A program made the translations under genes and the position numbers. The notes below the pieces were generated by a model, which saw only the letters and a program-made list of their open reading frames with translations, ran no database searches and was not told where the DNA came from. This document shows positions 55,159 through 64,000 of a stretch of DNA of 64,000 nt, piece after piece. The DNA is from Corynespora cassiicola. Taxonomy: Eukaryota; Ascomycota; Dothideomycetes; Pleosporales; Corynesporascaceae. The stretch spans positions 4,712,001 to 4,776,000 of the forward strand of contig JAEUWY010000001.1 in NCBI GenBank assembly GCA_022059125.1, read 5' to 3'. Each line of letters opens with the position of its first letter. Position 1 is the stretch's first letter.

Positions 55159-55573
55159 TTATGCACGGCATGTTTCATTCAATTCGTGGAACGGACATGT
55201 CTCTTTATGAATCTGGGCATTTTTCGGGATCTTCCTGTGCTAGTTGCAGGTCTGAAGATCGGGCATTCATGGAAATGATACCCATATTTCTTTCTTAGTC
55301 GGTTGAAGTCCTCTCCTCACATTCTATGTGGATCAAGAATCTCAAATGAAGTGTATGCGGTCTTTCAAAAAGTGGCTGGAAATGGGTCTCAGCTTAGCAG
55401 CTGATGTTTGTCAGTAGCTCTTTCCACTAGTCATGTGCTCGATCAATAACATACCAAGAGTGCGATTTCTCCACTCCTAGACATAAACCTATCCCAATTC
55501 TAGAGACCTAGCCATAATCATACAGCCCTCTTCATGAACACCAATCAAACCCCGAGACCCAGCCATAAAGCTG
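55159..55573. other. Intergenic region between convergent genes, 415 bp
   Basis: Spacer between the 3' ends of REC8 (+) and the CYTH-domain gene (-). Nothing is recognised in it. Confidence 0.55.
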
Positions 55574-56227
55574 TTACACCCTATGCCCCCTCCACTCCCA
55601 CTCCAGAAAAGCACTCAACTTCCCCACCGCCTCCCCCTTCGGAAACGCCCACTCGTACTCCTTCATAAACCGCTCAATCCGACCATCCGCAACATCCTCA
55701 TCCCCGACCTCCGCGACCGGGCCCTCAACCTCGACCTCTCCCACCACATGCCCCCAATGCGTCCGATCCACCACGACCCTAAATCCCTCTATATCCCACT
55801 GCTCCCTCATGGTCCAAATCTCTGCCACCTCCTCGAGGTCCTCGAGCCCCCGCTCCTCTGCGTCGACGGCGCGGAACCCGGCCCGGCACAGGGCGCGCAC
55901 CTCGGCCTCGCACGAGGTCTCGGTGCAGCGCGAGTTTGTGTAGTCGCCCGCGTGGCGCACCTTGGCGGTCAGGAAGCCGTTGCGCGTGCGGATGTATATG
56001 CCCTGCGACATTAGGGTTCTGGAGAGCGTGTCGAGGTACGTGTCTGTGAAGGAGGCGGTGGGGAGGGGGTTGAAGGATTCGAAAGGGGGTGTGCCCTTGT
56101 TGGTGCGGAGGAGGTGGAGGGAGTGGCTGGTGGGGGCGAATTTGCGCTCGATTTCGAGGTGGCGGGAGGAGGAGAGGCGGGGGTAGATGTTGGTTGTGGG
56201 AGTGAATTTGGGTTTGAAGGGGGGCAT
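55574..56227 (-). CDS. CYTH-domain triphosphate tunnel protein
   Basis: Single exon, 217 aa from the ATG at 56227; longer in-frame extensions start at non-ATG codons. The N-terminal LEIERKF is the ExExK signature of CYTH (adenylyl cyclase class IV/thiamine triphosphatase) proteins. Later tunnel-strand motifs are present: a basic IRTRNGFLTAKVRHAG, acidic CEAEVRAL, MREQWDIEGFRVVVDRT, and GEVEVEG with alternating Glu. The acidic and basic residues that coordinate metal and triphosphate appear to be kept. Likely activity is hydrolysis of thiamine triphosphate or inorganic tripolyphosphate; which one cannot be told. A 756-bp divergent region separates it from the Mpv17 gene. Confidence 0.8.
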   Translation of the reverse strand: MPPFKPKFTPTTNIYPRLSSSRHLEIERKFAPTSHSLHLLRTNKGTPPFESFNPLPTASFTDTYLDTLSRTLMSQGIYIRTRNGFLTAKVRHAGDYTNSRCTETSCEAEVRALCRAGFRAVDAEERGLEDLEEVAEIWTMREQWDIEGFRVVVDRTHWGHVVGEVEVEGPVAEVGDEDVADGRIERFMKEYEWAFPKGEAVGKLSAFLEWEWRGHRV

Positions 56228-56983
56228 GGTTGGGATGGGGGGTTGTTCTGGGGTTTGGATTTCGTTGGTTGTTGTCGGAGGTTCTGGGCTGAAGTTGTTG
56301 TGCTCGAGGTTTTGCTTTGTGTTGTAAGATTGATGTTGCAAGTGAAGGTGCACAGTTGGGTATTCTATAGAGATGCATTAAGGGAGACTGCCTGTAAATG
56401 AGTCAAGATGGATGCTTTGTTGGTGGAATGAGATATGACTCTGTCTACTGGAACTGTTTTTGGAAACAGCAGGGCTCTCTTGGTAAAAAATACCACTGAG
56501 CATAAATTAATTAATAGCTTCCAACATTTGTGAGGAGAGGCCATAGATTTCTGAGCGCCGGTCGCACTGTGCGCTGATTCGGAAATTTCGTGTTCCCAGT
56601 GCAAACTGAATTTTGCCAAAAATACGGAATAGCATTAGAATGCCTCTCCGAATTTCGTCAGCGTAGCCAGAGCGACTACATCATTTTCATGGTTGAAAGA
56701 GTTCGAGCAATATGATGCCTGGACGTTCGTCGATCAGACGCAGGTCCCCGCTTACGTCACAGGGTCCCCAGCCGCTCAAACACAGCTTGCGCCAAGCTTG
56801 CCGGATGGAAACATTTCTGATACCCTCAACCCTCCCTGCTGTGCTGGCATTATCTGCAGAGCTGGTCTCTGTTTGTTACGTCCTATAACAAGGTTGCTCT
56901 TCTCTCCCGCTCTCCTCCTTTTGCTATTCTTTCCGCTCAATTTTTACCATTCCCGCATCCTTCCTTGCGCCTCATCCGCCATC
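56228..56983. promoter_or_regulatory. Divergent intergenic region, 756 bp
   Basis: Between the CYTH gene (minus) and the Mpv17/PMP22 gene (plus). A pyrimidine-rich tract at 56895-56960 precedes the Mpv17 start codon. No gene is seen. Confidence 0.5.
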
Positions 56984-57621
56984 ATGTCGGCCATGATCTC
57001 GCAGACGCTGCAAGGCGCTGTCCTCAGCATAACCTCCAACATTATTGCGCAGGCTATCACTTCATACAAGGAAGACGTACGTGTCGCGATGAAATGAATC
57101 GCAGGAAGTGCGATACTGACTGGCGCTCCCAGACGCCCTTAACCCTGGACACGTCCCTAATCATCAAATTTGCCATTTTCAGTATAGTCAGCAACCCGCC
57201 CAATATCGTCTGGCAGAACTTCCTCGAGGACCTTTTCCCCACCAACGTCTCGACCGCTCCCCATCCCAAGCGCGATGACGACAAGGCCAAACAGAAGCCC
57301 GAGACACAGATGAGCAAGACCAACGTCCTCATCAAGTTCATCCTCGATCAGACTTTCGGAGCGGTGCTTAATACGTTGATGTTTGTCGTCTACATGGGCT
57401 ATGTGAATGCGCCTACGGGTGGCAACTTGGGTGGCGCCTGGGATAATGTTTTGCGGGAGACGCGTGAAAAGTTCTGGCCCATGATCATCGATGGATACAA
57501 GTTCTGGCCCGCTGTCTCACTCGTCAGCTTCTTATGGATTCCGGTTGACAAGAGAATCGTGTTCGGATGCTCCGTGGGCGTGATCTGGGGTATCTATCTG
57601 AGTTTGATGGTGGGCGCATAA
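56984..57621 (+). CDS. Mpv17/PMP22-family membrane protein
   Basis: Exons 56984-57076 and 57133-57621, giving 193 aa; the intron runs gtacgt to cccag. The N-terminal helix ISQTLQGAVLSITSNIIAQ is followed by FAIFSIVSNPPNIVWQNFLE. The C-terminus holds the family signature YKFWPAVSLVSFLWIPVDKR followed by VGVIWGIYLSLM. This is the peroxisomal or mitochondrial inner membrane Mpv17/PMP22 family of four-helix channel-like proteins. A central insert (HPKRDDDKAKQKPETQ) is longer and more charged than usual. Peroxisome (as in the yeast-type Sym1 relatives) versus mitochondrion cannot be decided. Confidence 0.88.
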
Positions 57622-58893
57622 TGGCACACGAGGCGAACAAGGTGCGCGGCACACTCGTAAAGAGCATGGAAATTGTGGGTACAATTAAGTAGGCTTCCCG
57701 TAGTAACCGGTTCTCTGGGTTCGTGGTCCGTCCGATATACCTGATCTTACTGGAGTCTGGTTGACGCCATGTCGCTCGAAAAGCCTCGGGGACCAGTCGC
57801 ATCGCACAATCCCGACGTCATCCATCACTCGCAAGGCCTTCCACATGCTGTCGCATCTTGAAGATGTGAGAATATCCAATTTCCGTGTGAGCAATTCAAG
57901 GGGAACCCTGTACCTGCGCTATCAGGAGCGCGTTTGAACCAAGTCAACAGTTGTGCTTGGCTCTGGACCACTGACGACAGCCGCGATAGCGTTCGGGCTA
58001 TCGCTCAACACTCCTAATTTTAGACGCAATCGATTATCTTCGCTGCACGGGCACCAAACTGCAGTCCAGAGCGCAGTGATCGTGCCATCCAGGACTATCC
58101 CCCGGGCCAATCGTGATCGCGTCGTAATCGGAGGCGATGGTGATACGGCCAGCCACATAGCTCGGAGGCTGGCTTCTGATGGCTGCCGCAATGAATATTG
58201 GAACTAAGACGGGCGGCGCCGAAGGGGCCAAGATTTCTTAAAGCAGCAAACCATCTTAGAGTGTGGCTTGAATGGCACCGATTTTCCGACTTTGCCTTCG
58301 TGTGCGGCAGCATGGACTCATGGGCTTCTCAGCTTCATGCAAAATGGAGGCGCAAATCATTCCCAAACCATCAGCACCTCAGCAGAGCTATCCATCTGAA
58401 CATGGTGGGCATTAGTACAAGGGCCCCATGACTAGACTTTGTACCTGCGTTGGCTAGCCACTGGTGTCGCACACCAAACAAATCTAGTAGTGCGGCCAGT
58501 CTTCGCCGAACCTGTTGGAGACGCTAGCTGTCAACTTGTGCCACTCACCAGCTTGCAGGCATACTAGTCGAATTGGGTTTCTGGAATTGGACACTGTGCC
58601 GCGGCTCGCACAGCCACCCTAGACGATGCACTTGCTTGCCCTACATTTCTTGCACTTGCTTCGGGATGTAAAGGATGCAGGTTTGCCGCATCCTCTTTCT
58701 CTTACACAGCTAGGATCGTGTGGAACACCTGCACTTCAAATAACCGTTTGACATCTTTCTTGCTGTACATTCATCTTTGGCCTTCTTCCTTCTGATCTCA
58801 ACAGCTCTATTGTTGAGTGAGATTATCACGTCGCTTCTCCGCCATCATTTCTCTCTTCGAGCATTACCCATCTTTATATACACAACCGCAGCC
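57622..58893. other. Intergenic region, 1.27 kb
   Basis: Between the Mpv17-like gene and the GH16 gene. The longest frames (57685-57894 minus, 58198-58431 plus) lack motifs. A frame continuing upstream of the GH16 ATG (from 58777) begins at TTG and looks like UTR. Confidence 0.55.
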
Positions 58894-60462
58894 ATGAGTG
58901 CTGAGCGGCCAAACACAATGGCTACCGGCGTTGGACAGCATGCACAAGGGCAGAACGCTCGCGGAACACAGGGTCGACGGCAAGCCTCCGATCCCGATCA
59001 GATCCAAGCTGCCCCGTCTATCCCTCATCCAAGCGAAAACCCTTTCGCAACGCCGGCTGCTAACACTCCATACAACAGTACTCCCTTCCATTCCAATCCT
59101 GTCTCTAGGGCGACATCGAGGGAAAGGGCGAGGGGCATGAACTCCGGGGCCAACTCTAGTGCGGGGGTCGAAAAGAAGTTCTTCAAATCACGCCGCATAA
59201 AGAAAGAGACTTTCCAGAAACCATGGAAGGAGAAGAAGGACCCCAGAGAGAAGTGGGTGACAATCATTCCTATCATGGGTATCATCGTCGGGCTAGCTAT
59301 TTCCGGCGTGCTTATCTGGGACGGGCTTCGAAGCGTCACAAATTTCAAGTATTGTCAGGTACTATCCGACGACTTCTCCGGGGGATTGAACGATAAGATA
59401 TGGACAAAGGAAGTTGAGGTCGGTGGATTTGGGTGAGTTGGCAGCAACAATTTCAATCCTGTACTAACGCGAACAAAAGCAACGGCCAATTCGAGATGAC
59501 GACAGATTCCGACGAGAACGTCTTCATACAAGACGGAGTCCTCACAATTAAGCCAACACTCCAAGACGAGAACCTTGTGGATAATAACAATGTGGTGGAC
59601 CTTCGCGGCAAAGGATGCACTGGATTGAAATGGACCGATTGCGTTGCTTCGACCAACACTACCAACGGAACTATTGTCAACCCTGTCAAGTCTGCCCGAA
59701 TCAACACCAAGCTCGGCGCTTCCATCAAGTTCGGTCGAGTTGAGGTTACCGCCAAATTGCCTGCGGGTGACTGGCTGTGGCCTGCTATTTGGATGTTGCC
59801 GACCGACAGCGTCTATGGAGAATGGCCTAGATCCGGCGAGATTGACATCATGGAGTCTCGCGGTAATAACTACACGTACACGCAAGGTGGTAACAACATC
59901 GTCAGCAGTACCCTTCATTTTGGACCCAATGCTGCCAATGATGGCTGGTGGCGCAACAACGTGAAACGAGCCGCTCTTCACACCACGTACTCTGCGGGCT
60001 ACCACACTTTCGGTGTTGAGGTATGTTGACTTTGCTCCAATGAAGAATGACTCCGCTAACCAACTTAAGTGGAGCGAAAAGTACATCTTCACCTACATTG
60101 ACACGCGCCTACTCCAAGTCATGTATACTCACTTTGACGAACCTTTCTGGACATATGGACGGTTCCCGCTTGCCGATGGCAATGGAACTCGCCTGATGAA
60201 CCCCTGGGCAAGTACTGATTCTAACACGTCACCATTTGATCAAGAATTCTATCTGGTTATCAATCTGGCCGTAGGTGGCACAAATGGCTGGTTCAACGAT
60301 GGCAAGAGCGGCAAGCCATGGCTTGATGGATCCCCAACTGCCAAGCGCGACTTCTGGCAGGCGAGAGAACAGTGGTACCCGACCTGGGAGAAACAGGGTT
60401 TCATGCAGATAAAGAGCGTGAAGATGTGGCAGCAGGCTGGATACAATGACTGCAGTGCTTGA
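58894..60462 (+). CDS. Membrane-anchored GH16 glucanase/transglycosylase
   Basis: Three exons: 58894-59432, 59480-60020 and 60070-60462, giving 490 aa. The N-terminus is a long polar, basic cytosolic region without a signal peptide, followed by a single membrane helix at about residues 123-143 (TIIPIMGIIVGLAISGVLIW): a type II protein. The GH16 catalytic domain has the motif GEIDIMES (E300, D302, E305), complete for hydrolysis or transglycosylation. Supporting features are VTAKLPAGDWLWPAIWMLP, SGEIDIMESRGN, TLHFGP and FYLVINLAVGGTNGWF. The layout resembles the Skn1/Kre6-like and beta-1,3-glucan-recognition-like branches of fungal GH16. A role in cell-wall beta-glucan modification from the secretory membrane or cell surface is inferred. 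Confidence 0.9.
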
Positions 60463-62995
60463 TAAGAGTGGTAGATCGGGTTACTTCAACAGATTGCAAA
60501 CACAATTGGACGATAGTATCGTATTCATGGTGGTTTGCACTGGAGCATGGCGTTTTGGGTATCACATGGTTGCTCTTCAGCGCACATGTGCGCGTATATA
60601 GAAACTAATCCATTAATACCAAGCATGACATTGCAGATTTACTTGTGATCAACCCCTGTATGTCAGATCAAAGAAGAAAAATCGACTTCTCGAGGCGCAA
60701 CAATGGCACACCTGAGACGGTGACGCAATGGCAGATTTCATTTAATTCGCAGCAAGTAATCGCTCTCCGGAGATTTAGCAACGGAGAATTTTCAAATCGC
60801 ATGAGTCGTGAACTGATGTCATGGATGAACCTTAGGTTTCGCACTCATAAAGACCAAAGACTGTGATTTCTCCCTCGTACGATGAGACTTTCGCAATCAG
60901 CCACCATGCATATCATGATTCGTTTCAGCTGTTGTACTCCCTTTTTTTCTATAGTTGTCTCCAATTACGCGTTCACCAAGAAGTCCCACTTCTAACATGT
61001 ACAAACTACAATTCTGAACTGACTGTCAAGTCAATATCAACAGGAAATACCACCGCGAACAGTCGCTCTACAGTTACTCCCAGCACTGTCTCGAAGTCTT
61101 ATGGCGAGCCTATTCGTCAATCCCGTTTCTCTTGCCGCCTCCGCGTATTAAAATTAATTATATGGGTTATCTCACCATCTAGAATATGGCTAGTATGTTT
61201 GCCGGCACCCCGTGCAATATGTCCGGCGCTACGTTTTGTGTCCGCACAGTTGTGGTTGGTTCGTTGCCGCTTTAAAAAAATTGCACCGCCACATGCAAGG
61301 GGCACAAACCTTTCCTGCTGCCGTTGAAACACCGTCTCTTCGCCCACTCCACCGCAACGCTATCGAATTGCCCCGCGGACGCTGTCCCCGAAGCTGATCG
61401 ACGCGATTTCTGCAAGCGAGACGGGAGATCTCCACGATATCCCCTGTTCATCACCGCTTGTCGATGCGGGATATCGATAGTACAGCTGCACCTGGACGTC
61501 GAGAGCTGGCTGGAAGTCGTGAAGGCACTCCTCCATGCGTTTAATGCTATTTCGAGATGAGCGCGCCCTAATATCCCGACTTTTCGGTCCTTCTGGACAC
61601 AAGAGAAACAGCATGCGAACGACCCGATTGGGAATTTGCTATCTGATCCTGTGGGGTTTGAGGGTGGCATTTTCGAGCACACCACTATGCATCTCCAAAT
61701 CAGGCTCTTATCAATCATAGCGGAATGGCCGAGGAAGCAGGCCCAAATAATATCTCGGCGAGCACGACATGAACCCCACCTGTCTCCTGTCTATGTTCTG
61801 CACTACACTTTGACAGTAATTGAGGGTCTTGCCCTACAGCTGCAAAACATCATTGCAAAAACCACAAGATCGACAACGTTACTATGACTTTCGAGTGAGC
61901 AAGGTGTTGATGTTCTTGGTGATCCTGATGATCTTTCCTCACACCCGGCTCTTGGGTTTGCACTTGTCGCCTCAGGACTCGACCGGGTCCGCCTAGCCAC
62001 GGCTGGCTGAAACACCACCAACGACGAGATGCTTTAGTGTGTACACTTGCTTCAATCGAAGAGTCCAGCTAATTGGCACCAATCCTAACCACTGCAAAGG
62101 ATCCGCGCCGTTCAGGCACCCTTCCGCTCCGTCTCCGTCGTCACCGCAACTCACTTCCCGCTCATCACTCCCCTGCGCCCGCCGAAGTAGATACGAAACT
62201 AAGACGAGTAGCACCAAATGTGATCAGAGCGATTGAGCCCAGATTTACGATCGTTCAGATTGACTGAAGCTGACCGGAAATATCTGGTAGCGACCAAGAT
62301 TCCTCTAGAACGTGGCTACACCATGACCAGCCACGTTCTGGACCGAGCCGTGTGGCGTGTCGCACGGAAGGCGGTGGCTTATTGAACAGTTGACCGCAAG
62401 CAGTTCACCTTACACACCGGTCAGTGATTGATCAGTCTTCAGCTATCTTCAAAAGCTATCCATTTTAGTCTAGGTGCGTTTCCGCCCACGCCGGTCCGCG
62501 GTAGCTCAGACCAGCCGCTAGTCTGAGCATCTTGCTAGCATCGGTCACCATACCGGGGGCAGCAAACTGTAACATACCCACCTGGGGGCTAAGCGACTTA
62601 CTTAGCCTCTTCTCAATTGTGTTGACTAGGCCACTTGTGTCTATGTTGAAAGCAACCGTCACTTCGTTTTGGGCTTCCGCCACTTCTAGCAACGCGATTC
62701 CGACATGGCAGGCCTCTATTTACGTCCACCTACTAGTCACACGTTCCAGAGTTGTCAGTCCTATAGTCTTGCCTCCGGGCCTGCATGATCGATGCCTAGT
62801 CCCTCGCTGAGTTCAAGCAGCTTCTTACCCCTCGTCCTCATGTTATCTTTCGCACCGCTGTAGTCTCGCATTTGCGTACCACGCTCGCTTGTCCACACTC
62901 GTTGTTACCTTCTAGCCCCTCCGTCATCCTCTGGATTACAGGTCTCTTATTCTATTCGCTCATTGTAACACGTTTTACCTTTCCTCCTACCCACA
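60463..62995. other. Gene-poor region, 2.5 kb
   Basis: Between the GH16 gene and the partial gene at the right edge. Open frames are short, overlapping and on both strands, without domains. A palindromic attaatta lies in the AT-rich part at 61150-61165. Pyrimidine-rich sequence from 62790 to 62990 is probably the promoter and leader of the next gene. Confidence 0.55.
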
Positions 62996-64000
62996 ATGGG
63001 TCCCCAAAGTGAGAAGCAGTCGGTGGTCTCGAAAAACTCCTCAGACGCCCTGAGAACATCTAAAGATGGCACTCGAACACCCAGAGACGGCCTCAGAACC
63101 CCCAACAATGGGACTAGAACACCTCGAATGCGAAGACATCCCTCTTCAATTCTCATGGACCAGATGGCACCTCCAACGCCTCGCTATTATGACGGATCAA
63201 TGACCCCTGGGACGGGGCCGGGTACGGGATCTACGACTGCACGAACTTCACGAAGGAATTCATTTTCGGGGTCGATGCGTTCATTCGCCAGCTACGGGAT
63301 GATGGACGATATCAAACACGAGGTCATGGTAAACCATCTTTTCCAGCAGCAATGCAAGAAGCTATGGATAAGCGACGTGACCGGAGAAATCGAGGGGGTT
63401 GTTCTGAGGAAAACCAGAGGTAGTTACATGTCGTGCCCTCCGACGCTTGTCAACTCACCATTGGCCTACTATTGTTCCCAAATGAATGTTCAAGTATGCT
63501 TGCGACGGCTCTTTTCTCTTTATTTATGCTGACAGGAAGAAGGTCGCGATGACGGTGAATTCTCGTGTTATCCAGACGTTCCTTCAGTGGGCACCCGATG
63601 CCACCGACGTTCCGCTCATGAACGGGCTTCGCGTTCAGATCCTTCCAACGGTAGAAGACCTCCCGAAAGCAAGGAAAAACCAATTCGCTGCATTTCTTGC
63701 TGCCGAATCGCTCCTAGTTGTTTGGGACGACGAACCGAACGAGATTTTCGCGCGCGCGACCGCGATTGAAGATGAGCTCATGGAGCTCGTCTGGCGGACC
63801 GGCGAGCCTGTAGATGTCGAGGAGGAGAACGAGAAAAAGAAAGGGCCTGCTGTGGTAGAGGTCGAGATTGACGACGAAAGTGGACAACCTAAGCCCGAGA
63901 ACCGGCCAACGCACATCATGAACGGTGTTCTTGTTGGTTGCACACTGTGCATCATCACCGTCATGCTGGGTGCTGGATTTCGGGAGGTCGTGATTCAAAT
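62996..64000 (+). CDS. N-terminal part of a large membrane protein, cut by window edge
   Basis: Exons 62996-63493 and 63543->64000; the intron is gtatgc...gctgac...aagaag (an acceptor 3 bp earlier is also in phase). 318 codons are visible. The first 80 residues are disordered and Ser/Thr/Pro-rich with repeated S/T-P sites (RTPRDG, RTPNNG, RTPRMR, PPTPRYY), possible proline-directed kinase targets. A folded region follows (DIKHEVMVNHLFQQQCKKLW, VVLRKTRGSYMSCPP, then MTVNSRVIQTFLQW). An acidic linker leads to a membrane helix beginning at about residue 295 (MNGVLVGCTLCIITVMLGAG). I have a weak recollection of similar N-termini on fungal family-2 glycosyltransferases (cellulose/chitin-synthase-like), but the catalytic part would lie outside the window, so the product is left unnamed. 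Confidence 0.75.

Noticed and set aside
59355..60092. 245-codon frame antisense to the GH16 gene
   Set aside because: The sense frame has the GH16 catalytic motif and consistent introns.
62465..62560. Possible tRNA because of a gtagctcaga-like string
   Set aside because: No matching T-loop, acceptor stem or anticodon arm could be built around it.
1..64000. CRISPR arrays, rRNA genes and intact transposons
   Set aside because: No regularly spaced identical repeats, no rRNA-like sequence and no transposase or reverse transcriptase motifs were seen in either strand by eye.

Overview
This window is nuclear DNA from a filamentous ascomycete (Pezizomycotina). Many genes carry 45-80 bp GT-AG introns with CTRAY-type branch points. 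The proteins are fungal: a CFEM/PTH11-type rhodopsin-fold receptor, a FAT1-type acyl-CoA synthetase, ferric reductase, Rec8, Arp2/3 subunit 4, Ubp6 and a Cue1-like protein. Repeated secreted plant-cell-wall enzymes suggest a plant-associated or saprotrophic lifestyle. I cannot name the species. All exon structures were joined by hand from splice signals, reading frame and family conservation.

Layout. 1-4.3 kb: an ankyrin-repeat protein cut by the left edge and a small four-helix membrane protein. 4.5-9.8 kb: a GH5 cellulase (minus), a secreted astacin-like metalloprotease and an SDR whose catalytic Tyr position is Phe. 9.8-12.9 kb: a long gene-free stretch, probably including the promoter of the GH3 beta-glucosidase (12.9-15.5 kb). 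15.7-16.8 kb: an alpha/beta hydrolase with a broken paralogue fragment upstream. 18.5-19.5 kb: a CE8 pectin methylesterase. 20.6-27.1 kb: a CUE-domain ER protein, then two adjacent same-strand genes that both end in an expansin/RlpA-like double-psi beta-barrel. One is a 231-aa membrane-anchored protein; the other is an intron-free 1439-aa multi-helix chimera with an 11-residue amphipathic repeat. 27.7-31.3 kb: an RBR E3 ligase and an unknown charged protein.

32-48 kb is mainly minus strand: a receptor gene with a one-base frameshift, a BBE-like FAD oxidoreductase, a FAT1-type very-long-chain acyl-CoA synthetase, a GPI-anchored PEBP-like protein with a 54-bp minisatellite, a 2.2 kb gap holding a foldback palindrome, a ferric reductase and 2-methylcitrate dehydratase. 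49-60.5 kb is housekeeping DNA: ARPC4 (with a start-codon-only exon), UBP6, REC8, a CYTH phosphatase-like protein, an Mpv17/PMP22 protein and a membrane-anchored GH16 enzyme. The right edge cuts an N-terminal piece of a membrane protein.

Working together: GH5, GH3, CE8 and perhaps the expansin-like pair fit attack on or remodelling of polysaccharide walls. FAT1 and PrpD serve fatty-acid and propionyl-CoA metabolism. No convincing secondary-metabolite cluster, CRISPR, rRNA, tRNA or intact transposon was seen. The strongest candidate for something undescribed is the expansin-like gene pair at 21.8-27.1 kb.
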